64,000 bases of DNA from Ceratopteris richardii (lineage: Eukaryota; Streptophyta; Polypodiopsida; Polypodiales; Pteridaceae): positions 89,512,350 to 89,576,349 of the forward strand of contig CM035427.1 of assembly GCA_020310875.1 (NCBI GenBank), in the 5' to 3' direction. A program made the translations under genes and the position numbers. Positions 1-10,818 of this stretch are shown here, piece after piece. Position 1 is the first letter of the stretch. Every line of letters begins with the position of its first letter. The notes under the pieces were generated by a model, which worked only from the letters and a program-made list of their open reading frames with translations, searched no databases and was not told where the DNA came from.

Positions 1-1
1 A

Positions 2-283
2 AGTTTCCTGACTCATCAAGGAGTGCAGTTGCATCAAGCCCGTACCCATGACCGTTTCCTCAAAACTCCTGTGTTTACGGTGGGCCAGCTTGTGTTATTC
101 TACAATGCTAAAGCAAATCGTTCTGCTGGAAAATTTAAATTATGGTGGTTCGGTCCTTACCGGATTAGTGAGCAAGTGGGACCAGCTACTTTTCAGTTGA
201 CTACCTTGACCGGAGTTCCTCTTCCCAAAGTAATTAATGGTTCAAAGCTACGCCCATATCACCAACCGCCTGATCACCGCTGA
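2..283 (+). pseudogene. Family B Ty3/gypsy integrase C-terminal end (partial)
   Basis: The frame is open from the window edge to the TGA at 281-283 and encodes the last ~93 residues of a Ty3/gypsy polyprotein. Visible are VGQLVLFYNAK, a GKF-K-WWFGPY segment and a closing VNGSKLRPYH-like stretch (here INGSKLRPYH). This is the GPY/F-type C-terminal domain of integrase, which in this class binds DNA nonspecifically and helps the integrase multimerise. Gag, protease, RT, RNase H and the integrase core would lie to the left of the window. The stop is followed by ~315 bp of pyrimidine-rich DNA and then a post-pol ORF on the same strand, so I read 1-3230 as the 3' part of one element. The assignment to Ty3/gypsy is firm; the clade (Athila/Tat-like) is inferred from the post-pol gene. 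Confidence 0.85.
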
Positions 284-598
284 CGTGTTCCTCTTTTTTC
301 CACGTGTCACTTATTTTCTTTTTCTTTTTGCGTTTCGGTTGAATATAGACTATAACTCTCCTCGTTTTGATATCTAAATATGATTAATCGCCACTCTGTG
401 TTATTGATTATGTTCATGCATGCACGCCGTAATTATGAAGGTTATCATTTCAATACCGTGTGATGATTAGGGTTTTTGATCGTCTCATGTTGCCCGAGTG
501 TCTACTTAATCTTGTTCCTTTTCCTGATAATCGCTATTGTGTCTATGTGTTTGTTGTTTTTTGTGTTTTCTGTGTTCTTGTGCTCTCGTGTGCGCGTC
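284..598 (+). other. Family B pol to post-pol spacer, pyrimidine-rich
   Basis: No homologous coding sequence is visible here. The last 130 bases are rich in T and C and run up to the ATG at 599. By analogy with family A, where a clear splice acceptor precedes the post-pol gene, this could be the polypyrimidine tract of an intron. An upstream ATG at 476 in the same frame would add a very hydrophobic leader, but that hydrophobicity is what T-rich DNA gives in this frame. Confidence 0.35.
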
Positions 599-2706
599 AT
601 GGAAGCACTAGCTAATGTCGCTACATTCCATGAAGGACTCACTCCTGAAGTGAGTGAGTTTTTGCGTATCCGTGGTCTTTTGAGCTTTGGTGAATTGCCT
701 TGGCATTCAGTGGAGTGTCACCCATTTTATGCACAGATTATTTCCGCCATCGTTGCCACACCTGCTACGGAGTAGAGTTGGCCTATCCTTTGTTTGTCGT
801 CACAAGTCGTGATCACTTTGGCTTCATTTGCCGATGCCTTCCGGCTTCCTCGAGATGGATTGGAGAATGGTCCACTCCTTCCTGTAGCCATCATGACCAC
901 ATTATTCCCACAACACTCATCTAATGAGTACGCCATTCTGTGTCGTCCTGATCCGGAACAGACCGCATTGCAATTTTTAGTTGCTATCTTGAATTTGCAA
1001 AAACATACCTACGGGATTTTGCGTCCCTTTTACTCGATGATTGACATGGCATCTCGTGAGCCTGTCAATTTTGCATCTTTTTATTTCCGGTGCATTCACC
1101 GTGACTGTGTTACAGTTATTAAACAAGTTAATAAGGGTGATCTTCCATGATCACGTCTTCCCCATATCCTCACGTTCCTCTTTCCAGCCATTCAAGCCGC
1201 GCAACCCCCACCAAATGCTCCATTCTTATTGCGTGAAGAGTCTACTCGGATGTTCGAAGATGAGGAAGATGATGATGACACAGAAATTTTCCAACTTCTT
1301 TGCCGAAAACGCAGTCGTATAAGTCCGTTTGAGAGCCAGGTGCAAGGATCCAATGCCAGACATGAAGAAGAGGTCTTTCATGACACTGCCACTTCCATCC
1401 ATGTTGATTCTTCCGTCCCTTCTTGTCCAATCCAGCAGCAGGAACAAAGTGCTTCCACAACCGACTCTGAAGAAGTTTCTTCTCCAGATGATTCTCATGA
1501 GCAGACTCAAGATGATGTGCAAGCCATTATTTCCGAGATTCTCAATGAAGTGATTGTTCTGGTTGACGCTGAGATTGCCAGAATTGATGCAACAAAGCAG
1601 TAGACCACCGAAATAGTGTTGGTGCCTAATCTTCTTAACCCATGTCTTTCCACCATGAACATTGCTGCGCCAGCTCAACCTATTGTTCCGGACGTACCCC
1701 CTTCTCCATCTTCTTCTCCCGCCTATTCTCCACCATCTTCCCCTCATTTGTTCTGTGCTTCTACATCCCGATCCCTTCCTACCCTTCCTGCTCCAAACCC
1801 TATGTTTCATGAACTGGATTCTATGGGTCGCCTATTGATCCAATTCTCGCAGTAGTTACCCATGCAACTGAAGATGGCCATTGACAATATCAGACAAGAG
1901 TTGCAACACAAGGTTGATGTTCTCGAGGCTGATATTGCCCCACTACAGGAGGAAGTAGATGTTGTTAAAGCAGAAAATCATACTTTGCAGATGCAACTTC
2001 AGCAGCTTCAAGCTAGGCTTGCAGAACAAGATATAGTAATTGCTCAGCGCGATGCAGCATTGGTAGAGTTAAAAGCTAAAGATGTTTTGTTAGCTGCTCA
2101 CGATGAAGAGATTAAGTAGTTAAATCAGCTGGTACAAGATAAAGATGACGCTCGCATGGCAATTGGAAATTTGCTGGAAGAAACTCAAGTACAGCTTGAT
2201 GAAGTCGTGGAGAGAGGACAAGAGATGGCTAATTTAGCTAAGCAAACTAATGCAGAACTCTAGACCGCAAATGCCAATCTATTTCAGGCAAATTTTTCTC
2301 TCAAAGCCCAGATGAACTTAACCAATCAACTTCAGAAGGAGATAGCAAGGATAGGGAAGGAAGGAGATGCTTATTACCAGACAATTCAATATCAAGCTCA
2401 GGAGCTGGAGCGAAGAGAAAAGCAGTTGGGTTTTCAAGTAGAGCATCTATCGAGAATCGATAATCAAATTGCTGAAGCTGGGATACAGCCCTTGCCAATG
2501 ACTTTTATTTGCAAAAGGCATTTTTGCAAACTCAATCTGGAGTTTTGATGAGTCAAGTCATTGCAGCCAGTTCATTCCGAACTGATGCCCAACTGGTAGA
2601 GACGGAGACACTAAAGCTGATGTTGGATTCCTTAAAACAAAAAATCTCTAGAACCTTCAAATTAGCAAGAACTATGTATCTACAAGGCATCGTAGACGAG
2701 CCTTAT
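599..2706 (+). pseudogene. Family B post-pol ORF (acidic / Pro-Ser / coiled-coil protein), decayed
   Basis: One reading frame runs from ATG 599 to about 2548 and is then shifted by one base to the frame that covers 2509-2706. It is broken by TAG at 773, 1601, 1853, 2117 and 2261 and by TGA at 1148; most need only one C-to-T change (CAG or CGA). The encoded protein of about 700 residues has a globular N-terminal part (599-1220), an acidic run with DEEDDDD near 1260, a Pro/Ser-rich stretch (1680-1800), a long coiled coil with heptad-like Leu/Gln/Glu (1862-2480) and a conserved C-terminal segment (LANDFYLQ-type to GIVDE). The C-terminal segment recurs at 42195-42408, which shows it is a real element gene. 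It has no convincing membrane segment after ATG 599. Function is unknown; position matches the 'env-like' gene of Athila-type elements. The same domain order is seen in family A. Confidence 0.6.
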
Positions 2707-3230
2707 TTTTGTTTGCATTGCGGGTTCAAGTCCACCATGCGTGCCAGTGTAAGGTCCCCGGATTGGCATTATGTAATTTCTATTTTCCTATACCGCATGT
2801 ACCAAAAGGTTGTAGCGAAGTGTTGTACCCTTTTTATCAATTAATGAAAAGACATTATGATGGCTCTCCGGTAGCGAGGAAACGGGATCGCTAGACTGTA
2901 TGTCTGGGCAATTTGCAGCCTCTGGAGACGTCGTAGTGCAGCATTCTTAAATTCTGAGTACTATGACTCTTACTTTGTTAAGTTACATTAATTTGTGATT
3001 AACACAGTAATGTTCGTTGGCGATATGAAGTCTGTGCGACAGTAATCATTACTCTCTGTGTTACATACTGTGAAAAGCCTAACCGGAATATGAACAGTAA
3101 TACTGTGTAGAAGATATTATATTGGATAACAACATACTGCTTGTGTGATAAGTTAACTGGGAAAATAATGTACAGGGACTTTGAACTATCAGACCCCTAC
3201 CATCCCCAGGAACCCGAAAAGAGATTAAAA
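2707..3230 (+). repeat. Family B 3' end / LTR-like region
   Basis: Non-coding. Two blocks recur in the second family B fragment: GTCCACC(A/G)TGCGTGCCAG at ~2737 and ~42440, and TATCAGACCCC with AGGAACCCG at 3187-3214 and 42870-42898. The conserved spacing relative to the post-pol ORF suggests this is the 3' LTR. I cannot fix the LTR start or end because no paired LTR and no clear polypurine tract are visible. Confidence 0.45.
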
Positions 3231-4214
3231 GGCAGACTTGATGGTAGTTTGCTCTTTTAACACCCTTATATGGCCAATTATTCCCAAAATGCAAGAGCTT
3301 TGGGTTCCACCTGTTAAAAATCAAGCCATGAAGATGACCAAAATTTATTCCAGTGGTTTTCCCATGGTTTTCATATGGTTTTCCAACAGTCACCAAAATT
3401 TATTTTGATGTTGGTGTTGTGGATATTTTCCTAAATTATAGCTAAAGTCTCGAAGGCATGGATGAGAAGTAGACCTATTATTTAGAGGCATAATATCATG
3501 AATTTTAGCTATCAAGAAACCTTAATCACTTTGCTAAATCATAGCTTACCAAAAATGTTAAAGATGTTGATTGAGAGATTCTTGCAAACTTGTAGGAGCA
3601 CTTCTTTGATATCCTATATATGTATGAATCCAAGTCATGAAATATGACCATGACCTCTACTATCTCCCTAGAGTCAGTATAGAGTGCAAGGAAGTTGCTA
3701 AATGTAGCAACCTTTCTTGGTTAGTGAATTTGTTAGTTTATTCTTGTTTGTAGTTACCCATTGCTCATTACCTTTTTGAGGAGTGAGCTAGTTTCTAGCA
3801 CTATTTTGTTTTGGCTGTAACTCCTTCTTTCGATAACCATTTGAAGTGATTTTACTTGTGTTTGATTGCTTATAGAGTGACTTCAATGTAGTGTAAATTT
3901 CATGAATAAACTCTAAGTTTTTTTGAGTGAAGTTGTAAGTAGTGAAGGTGTTTTTTTTCACATAGGCAGACAATAGTATCAATAGCTAGTCTAACTTGCA
4001 GAGATTGGTTCTCCTTACTAGAAGACAATAAAGTGTTTTAAAGTGATATGGATAGCTGAGAGGGTCTAATGATATTCTAGAAAGTTTCATTATTTTCCCA
4101 CATCTAGAGTTTTCATTAGAGCAAAAATAGTGACTTAGGTTCATTGTGGTAAACAACCTACGAGGGCCTAAAACCTTCCAAAGCTACATAGGGGTGTTGA
4201 ATCATCCCCCAACA
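3231..4214 (+). repeat. Probable 5' LTR of copia 1 (left end not defined)
   Basis: AT-rich, no coding sequence. It ends CCCAACA directly before a degenerate primer-binding site at 4216-4227, exactly as the copia 2 LTR ends before its site at 9202. No second copy of this LTR survives (the 3' end of copia 1 is lost), so its left border is unknown. ORFs in it are short and unrecognised. Confidence 0.35.
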
Positions 4215-4215
4215 G

Positions 4216-4227
4216 TGGAATCATAGC
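4216..4227 (+). other. Copia 1 primer-binding site (degenerate)
   Basis: TGGAATCATAGC differs at two positions from TGGTATCAGAGC, the plant retrotransposon primer site for initiator tRNA-Met. It follows CAACAG just as in copia 2 (9196-9213). Confidence 0.6.
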
Positions 4228-4599
4228 ATTTCAAAGCATTTGGACTCTTGAAGGAGGTCAAAGAAACTATTGGGAATAGCTAAAGTGCTTAGGAAAGGAC
4301 TTCTAATAGACTAGAAAGCTACATCAATATTTAGAAGTGGATTTTGAAGCTCAAGCAAGCACCTCAATACATATCAAGGGCGGAAGCTATAAGAAGGTAA
4401 TCATTTTGAGTTTTTAATATTCCATCACACTCAAAAGAAGCTAGGAATCATAGAACCTTAAGCAATTCTTGATCACAGTACCTAAATAAAACAGAGAAAG
4501 GAAACTACCAACCCTAGAGGTTTTGGGTCTCAATATGGGAAAGGGACTATTGGGATTAATTAGTGGAGTTGGGCCTAGGCCTCAATATGCAGATCAATT

Positions 4600-5290
4600 A
4601 ACTCAAGAAGAGGAAAGTGAAGTGAGTGAGTGGATATAAAGAGATAGGAGAGTCATATTCATCTTATCTCAACACATTAGCAATAGCATGATTGGCCATA
4701 TCCAAAACTTGGACTCATCAAAGGTGTGGGAGGATTTGGAGATGATACTCCTCCTCCACAAAGGCACGAAAGATTCAGATCAAGAATGAGTTGAACAACT
4801 TAAGAAAAACTTCAAATAGCAGCATCAATGATTATATCCTCAAGGTAAAAGGCATTGTAAATGCCATAACACTAATAGTCTCTTCCATCAATGATGATGA
4901 TTTGGTAGCTCAAACACTAAATGGGTTGAGGGATGATGACAAATGGAGGCCATTCACTACTTCAATATATGTGAGAGATGCATTACCAAATTTTGAGCAA
5001 TGAGTCACACTCATGGTGACTGAGGAAATGAACGGAAGGTCATTCAAAGGGAAATGAAGCCCAAGACTTTTATGTGGGTAAATGGAAAAGAAAGAGAGGT
5101 GGACACAATGGACAAGGTAGAGGTAGATGAAGAACAAGCAACCATCAAGATGGTGTGATTCAAAGCTATGGAGCAAGGGTGAGAGGAAGAGGAGGTCAAT
5201 ATCAAGGAAGGGATGGTACAAAGGAATGCTACAATTGTGGCAAGATGGGCCACTTTGCAAGGAACTATTAGTCAAAGAATAGCCAAATAG
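4600..5290 (+). pseudogene. Copia 1 gag with CCHC zinc knuckle
   Basis: Pieces in shifting frames match copia gag: a segment around NSMIGHIQNLDSSKVWEDLE (4682-4745), then a NELNNLRK..INDYILKVKGI stretch (4790-5003). The nucleocapsid knuckle CYNCGKMGHFARNY is intact at 5228-5268 except that the last Cys is Tyr, followed by a TAG. Gag forms the virus-like particle that packages element RNA in the cytoplasm. This copy cannot make a full protein. Confidence 0.7.
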
Positions 5291-5329
5291 TCTACAAAAA
5301 GAATCAAGGTAACTATTTGAATACTTCAA

Positions 5330-5800
5330 ATACATCAAGAAATGATAGTCTCTTAGCTATGATGCAAAGAAATGGTAGGATAGAAGGCATATACACCACA
5401 TGGTACATCGATAGCAGATGTTCAAATCACATGAGCTACAATTGGGAAATGTTTTGTAATTTACATGAACCAAGAACACAAGGGCATGTAGAAATAGGGG
5501 ATGACACCACACATAGGATCACATACATAGGTGATGTTCCTTTGGATTAAAATCAGAATGCAAAGTGTCTTAAGGATGTGTTACATGTATCGAAAATCAC
5601 AAAGAATTGAGTATCAGTTGGAAAGATGGTTGAAAGATGGTATGTATTCAAGTTCAACAACAAATGATGTTTTATGGAAGATCTAAAGCAAGGCCACAAG
5701 TCGATAGCTAAAGGAAAGAACGAAGGAAGGTTATTCATCATGGAGGTAAAACCAACCTCATCAGATATAGTCTATTTGATGGTTGGCAGCAAACAAATAG
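5330..5800 (+). pseudogene. Copia 1 protease and pre-integrase region
   Basis: TWYIDSRCSNHM at about 5398-5433 is the copia aspartic-protease active site (usual D-S-G) with Gly replaced by Arg (GGA to AGA would do it), so it would be inactive. The following frame carries the HVEIGDD..HRITYIGDVPL flap-like region and breaks at 5548. Fragments of the gag-pre-integrase segment follow to ~5800. Confidence 0.7.
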
Positions 5801-5829
5801 CTGAGGTGGACTTGTGACACAATAGGAAT

Positions 5830-6800
5830 GGCCATATAAATCTTCAAAAAGTTGAAGGATATGCAAACGAGAGGAGTGGTAGGTGGTCCTCCAAATTTCC
5901 AAAGTATCCAATACTTGTGTGAAGCATGTCAATTGAGGAAGCAAGCAAGGCTTCCATTCAAGAAGAGTACACAAAGAAGCAGATTTCCATTGGATCTCAT
6001 TCACACCAATGTATGCGGATTGACCAAAGAGCCCTCATTAGGAGGCAATTGATACTTTGTTATCTTCATTGATGATCATACCAGAGTGACATGGTTGTAT
6101 TGTATGAAGTCAAAAGCTAAAGTTTTTAGTCACTTTAAAGTTTTCAAAACACTTGTTGAAAAGGAAATGGGCAAGTACATAAAGATTCTTAGATCCGATG
6201 GAGGGGGAGAGTATTTCTCCAAAGAATTTTTGGAATTTTTAAGTCATAATGGCATCTAAAGAGAATATGCATGCAGGTATACACCTTAGCAAAATGGGAT
6301 TGTGGAGAGATAAAATAGAAATATAGCTAAAGTGGCAAGATTGATGCTCAACGAGAAGAATATGCCCAACTACTAGTGGGAAGACACAATAAGCACACAA
6401 ATCTACATCATGAATAGATACCCCACTTTAGCTGTGCATGCTTTAAGTCCATATGAAGCATGGTACCATAAGAAACTAGATCTACCTCACCTCAAGATAT
6501 CACTTGTGTATGTTATGTACACGTGCTTTATGAATTGAGGCATAAACTTGAAGCACAAGCTGAACGGTGCACTTTTATTGGGTATTCAAGTGAGAAAAAG
6601 GTTTCTAGATGCAATGATCCTAAAATCAAAAAGTTGAAGGTATCTAGAGGTGTTATCTTTGATGAACTACTGCCCTGGTATGGTGTGAAAGATTCATTTC
6701 AGGTTGAAGACATACATGATGTCGAGACGAGACATGTAAAAGACCAAGAAACTCTGGAAATTTCTAGTCCTTCAACTTCAAAAGAAACATAAAAGGTAGC
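5830..6800 (+). pseudogene. Copia 1 integrase (broken)
   Basis: The zinc-binding remnant (CEACQLRKQARLPF) is followed by the DDE core: D in LDLIHTNVCG (~5995), D in ILRSDGGGEYFS (~6190) and E in QNGIVER (~6305). Stops at 6048 (TGA), 6257, 6287 and 6315 break it; each fits one transition from a sense codon. The 3' part to ~6790 encodes the C-terminal linker (ERCTFIGYSSEKK). Integrase inserts element cDNA into nuclear DNA; this copy is dead. Confidence 0.75.
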
Positions 6801-7049
6801 CATATATCTCCATGGAAAGGGAAGTCGAGAAACAAGACTATTACAAGTGAAGAAAGTTCTACAAGAAGCAAAGTCATGGAGCAAAATGATGATGGGTGCA
6901 ATCATGTGGCAAACATGGATAACAATAGTAAAGGAGAGTTTGAAAAAATAGAAAATATAGGTGTAAAGACATTAAAAGAAAGAAGAAAAAGGTTTTTTCT
7001 AGACCCTCAATAAAGAAGAATCTCAACAAAATAAAGATATCGAGTTCAA

Positions 7050-7620
7050 CGGGTAACTTATGACTCTTTCATTGTTAAACACTATGCATATACGAGTCAA
7101 GTAGTTGCATGTGAAGAGCCTAATTGCTTTGAGGATGCAAGCAAGTATGAAGAATGGAACCAAGACATGAACAAAGAGGTAAAATCACTTGAGTACCATC
7201 ATTTTTAGGTTAAAGAAAGCTCTTTATGGTCTAGATCAATTATCAAGAGCATGGAATCAAAGGATAGTGGAATATCTAGCAAAATGTGGCTACAAGCAAG
7301 GTGATGTTGACTTATCATTGTACATGAAGAAGGAAGGTGATCAGACTATCTACATCTACATATATGTTGATGATCTTATTCTTATAGGGAATGATGAAGC
7401 AAGCATTTTAGAAATCAAGAAGAATCTTGGAGAAGAATTCAAGATCTCATATCTTTGAGAATTGTACTTCTTAGGCATAGAAGTAATCTACAAGGAGGAA
7501 GGTATATATCTCATGTAAAGAAAGTACATTCTTAATGTATTAACAAAGTATGACATGTAATTGCGAGACAATTGAAAACCCATTGGAGGTAAATGTAAAG
7601 TTGAGTGTGAATGAGGGAGA
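7050..7620 (+). pseudogene. Copia 1 reverse transcriptase, internally deleted
   Basis: The RT start (SKYEEWNQDMNKEVKSLE) ends at ~7182 and jumps straight to the KKALYGLDQLSRAWNQ motif at ~7206. About 150 residues of the fingers and the first catalytic Asp are missing. The catalytic YVDD box is present at ~7360 (IYIYVDDLILIG). Later frames carry stops at 7457, 7518 and 7558. Confidence 0.75.
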
Positions 7621-7639
7621 AGAAATTGAAGATGTTACT

Positions 7640-8139
7640 TTGTACATATCCATTGTAGGATCTTTGAACTATGCAACTCTTACTAGGCGAGACATCAAAC
7701 ATGTAGTGGGCGTTCTCTCATAGTTTATGAAAACTCCCAAAGTGCAACATCTAATGGCAGCCAAGAGATTTCTTATAAATCGCAATGATAGTACAAATGA
7801 AGGTTTATTTTATGTCTATGATGAAGATTTGTAGGTAAAAGCCTATTGTGATGCAGATTGGGTAGGCTCAAAGGATGACAAGAGAAGTAAAAATGGCTAT
7901 GTAATCATGATTGGAAGCACGATTATTTTGTGGAGCTCCAAGAAACAACCAAGAGTAGCCCTATCCTCATCCCATATGAGCTTATGTGGCTAAAGAAGCG
8001 CTTTAAAGACTTGAACTTGTAGGTGAAACAAATTCCAATCATGTGCGACAATATGAGCAGTGTAGACCTAGCTTCGAATCCAATTTTCCATGCTAGGTTC
8101 AAGCACATTGAAGTACAATACCACTTCATAAGAGAGAAT
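7640..8139 (+). pseudogene. Copia 1 RNase H (truncated)
   Basis: Recognisable copia RNase H segments occur in several frames: AYCDADWVGSKDDKRS near 7840, WSSKKQPRVALSS near 7930, and ARFKHIEVQYHFIREN near 8090-8139. The match ends abruptly at 8139, where the copia 2 LTR begins, so the C-terminal part and the 3' LTR of copia 1 are missing. Confidence 0.7.
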
Positions 8140-9200
8140 TGTTGGTGCAAGTCCAAACCTTCACACTTGCTAGGCATTGAAAAAGCTATGGGCAAACATT
8201 TGAAGGATCACATGAACCATTGCTTATAAGTTTTTAACTATTAACTATTGTAAAAGTCATTTGACTTGGACGAATATTATAATTCCACATATCTCATGGA
8301 GTTAGGAGAGATAAATCTATGAATTCACGTTGGTGGAATGTCTCCTAACTTGGAGGAGAACTTTTAGGAAAAGCCAAGTTTGAATTCAAATTCAAACTTG
8401 GAGGTAAAACATCTATAAAAGGTACTTGTAATCGCACGGCCAATAGAGCCCCGTTTTTTGAGCTTATTGATGATCCTTTGGAGTGGCTAAGTAGGTTACA
8501 TCTTTGCTCACCTAGATCATTATCACTTGGCATCATTTCTATGCCAATGATCATGTATAACATTGTTCTATAATACGTAACATTATTGATCACATATGTC
8601 TTCATCTCTGTTATGTCTACTCAAAACAAAACACTTGTGAGGACCATATCTTAGTGATCCCTCCATCATTTATCATGTTCTATGGCTTGTTGGAACCATC
8701 TCAAAGTCTAATACAAGCTTCAAAAGATTCAAAGGATTTTCTTCAGACAATTGGGAGAAAATTGCATCAAAGTACTCACTGGTCATTCTGTGCATAGTCC
8801 CTAAAATATTGGGGGTAAGCTATTGATTATTAAATTGATTGCTTAGTACATAGTGCAACATTTTAAGAGATTTGACTTGGTATCATTATCTCTCTTAGTT
8901 AATTTAATACCCCGACAAGGAATGTTCCTAATTGCTACTATGTTGAGAGCACTGAGCAAAACATCTAGCAAGTGTCAAGACCAAAATAGCAAGTTTTTTG
9001 GTCACTAGCTATTTGCAAAGTTATTTGTTTTGATCTAATTGTTTGAAGCATCATCCCCAAAGTTCATAGGCACTTATTTAGTTTCATTAGCAAGCTAAAG
9101 GGGCCTACAACACAACTCTGAAGTGAAAGAGGGCAGGTACAAAGCAAGGATTAGCAATACCAACTCATTCTCTTGTGGTATCCATCCATCTCTTCCAACA
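8140..9200 (+). repeat. Copia 2 5' LTR
   Basis: It begins TGTTGGTGCAAG at the point where copia 1 coding sequence stops and ends CCAACA one base before a perfect primer-binding site. A TATA-like TCTATAAAAGG lies at about 8410. The length (~1.06 kb) is long for copia. The left border is inferred from the copia 1 break; no 3' LTR survives for comparison. Confidence 0.55.
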
Positions 9201-9201
9201 G

Positions 9202-9213
9202 TGGTATCAGAGC
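9202..9213 (+). other. Copia 2 primer-binding site (initiator tRNA-Met)
   Basis: TGGTATCAGAGC is a perfect match to the standard plant site complementary to the 3' end of initiator tRNA-Met. It follows the LTR end after one base and lies 14 bp before the gag ATG. Confidence 0.85.
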
Positions 9214-9226
9214 AACTTGAGGTAAA

Positions 9227-10057
9227 ATGGGAGATGGTTTCCCTTCTTTTAGTGATAAAGTGGACAGGAGCAACTACCAAGAATGGCCCTTGAGGATGAA
9301 TACATACTTACAAGGAGGGAGTCTCTATGGATGCATATCAAGAGATGAGGAGATGCCCATTTTGAGAAGCAAAGGACAACCTACAAGAGAAGAGCTTGAA
9401 AGACTTTACTCATGGTGTGGCAAAGATGCATTAGCAAGGTCATATTTACTTAACTCTATCTCTGACTTCCTTCTTCCACACATTAGTAATTGTAAAACAT
9501 CCCAAGAGACTTGGCATACATTGTCTTCATACTTTTCTTCCAATACAAGAGCTAGGAAGAATCAATTGTGGATTGAGTTTACCACTCAAAGGAAGCAACT
9601 CAAGCAAAGTGTTTTAGAGTATGTGACCAAAGTCAAAGATGTGGCTGATCAATTGGCAAGCATAGGAGAAGATATTGAAGAGGAGAAAATAGTGAGACAA
9701 GTAATCGATGATATGAAGGCAGATGACAAGTGGGAAGCCTTCACAACTGCCATGGACTTATACATGGACATGCAGATTCCAGATCTTACCACACTCATGG
9801 GACAACTCTTTACCCATGAAGCCAAGCTCAACAAAAATGGAGAACCATCAAGAGGTAACAACTCTTCTGCCCTATACACAGATAAAGAAAAGTCTAAAGA
9901 GAAAGGGAAAAGCAAAAAGGTTGAAGATGAAGGTACTACTTCTCAAGCTAGCTATGCAGGGAGAGGTAGGAACTCAAGAGGAAGGGGCAGAGGAGGTAAG
10001 CAAGGTAGGGGGGAGATCTTTCAGCTCTTCCCCATGCAACATATCTCGTCTATCTAA
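9227..10057 (+). CDS. Copia 2 gag (intact N-terminal part, 276 codons)
   Basis: Begins at ATG 9227, 14 bp after the primer site, and reads through a typical copia gag: NYQEWPLRMNTYL near the start, SLYGCISRDEE, then the retrotransposon gag core (SQETWHTLSSYFSSNTRARKNQLW, YVTKVKDVADQLASIGEDI) and a basic Arg/Gly-rich tail. Gag forms the particle. The frame changes near a run of six G at ~10007; downstream protein continues in the frame of 9723-10817. A one-base slip in the G run, rather than programmed frameshifting, is the simplest reading. This is the best preserved gag in the left half of the window. Confidence 0.75.
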   Translation: MGDGFPSFSDKVDRSNYQEWPLRMNTYLQGGSLYGCISRDEEMPILRSKGQPTREELERLYSWCGKDALARSYLLNSISDFLLPHISNCKTSQETWHTLSSYFSSNTRARKNQLWIEFTTQRKQLKQSVLEYVTKVKDVADQLASIGEDIEEEKIVRQVIDDMKADDKWEAFTTAMDLYMDMQIPDLTTLMGQLFTHEAKLNKNGEPSRGNNSSALYTDKEKSKEKGKSKKVEDEGTTSQASYAGRGRNSRGRGRGGKQGRGEIFQLFPMQHISSI

Positions 10058-10817
10058 TCACACTACAGATGAGTGCTATAGGAACTTCAAGAATCAAAGA
10101 CAAAGAGGATATCAAAGAGGTGGCTACTCACAATCAATAGGAAGGTTCAACCATAATCAAGGCTCCAACCATGGCTACAACAACAACTACAACAACAATT
10201 ATCAAGGAGGATACAAATCAAGAAAGGAGTTCAACAATTACACAGAGGATAAAGAGGATTCTCTTCTCATTATAAATATGACATCAAAACAAGGTATGAA
10301 TGATGAGAACCTTTTCTATATTGACTCAGGTTGTTCAAACCATGTAGTTGGCAATGTAGCTCTTCTTTTTTATCTTGAGGAGCCCAAGGGAAAGCACCAA
10401 GTGCAAACAGGTGATGAAACTAAGCATTCTATGGTCAAGGTAGGAAATGCAAAAACTTTTGATGGGAATAGAAATCTATTGAGCAGGGTTCTTTATGTAC
10501 CTACAATCACCAAGAATTTGATAAGTGTTGGAGAGATAGCGGAAAAGGGTTTGCATGTTAGGTTCAACAAATATGGAGCTTTTGTGGAGGACCCCCAACA
10601 TGGATTCAAGAGAATTTCCAAGGGAGAAAAAATAGGTAGGTTATTTACATTTGAAGTTGAAGATACAAGGAATATTGCACTTTATAATTACAAAGATCAA
10701 ACATTGTCAGAGCTTGAGATTTGGCATAAGACATTAGGGCATATTAGTGAGAGAACCTTGAAGCAAATATGTAGAGATCAGTGTGTGCTTGGGATACCTA
10801 ATGTATCCAAGCACTAA
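10010..10817 (+). pseudogene. Copia 2 nucleocapsid, protease and pre-integrase
   Basis: In the frame of 9723-10817 a zinc-knuckle remnant reads C-x2-S-x4-H-x4-C (10035-10077), with the second Cys changed to Ser. The aspartic protease site is YIDSGCSNHVVG at ~10318-10353, then LLSRVLYVPTITKNLISVG. The gag-pre-integrase segment (LEIWHKTLGHISERTLKQI) ends at ~10817. Normally the integrase core would follow; here the next 1.29 kb is inverted. Confidence 0.75.
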
Positions 10818-10818
10818 A

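Larger units (their letters stand above)
4216..8139 (+). mobile_element. Copia 1: decayed Ty1/copia element, 3' end cut by copia 2
   Basis: Gag, protease, integrase, RT and RNase H follow in copia order on the plus strand. Many stops and at least one large deletion mark it as old. RNase H stops matching at FIREN (~8139), where a new LTR starts with TGTTGG, so copia 2 inserted into or replaced its 3' end. Confidence 0.8.

Noticed and set aside
476-598. A hydrophobic N-terminal segment before the family B post-pol ORF, as a signal peptide or membrane anchor of an envelope protein.
   Set aside because: It is T-rich non-coding-like DNA; the frame gives Leu/Phe/Ile by composition, and the gene has a better start at 599.
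2720-2745. A GGTTCAAGTCC B-box-like word in the family B 3' region, suggesting a tRNA.
   Set aside because: No A box at tRNA spacing and no stems; the second copy (42430) has GGTTTGAGTCC. Probably chance.
10007-10020. Programmed frameshift between copia 2 gag and the downstream frame.
   Set aside because: Plant copia elements usually have one continuous frame; a slip in a run of six G in a decayed copy is simpler.
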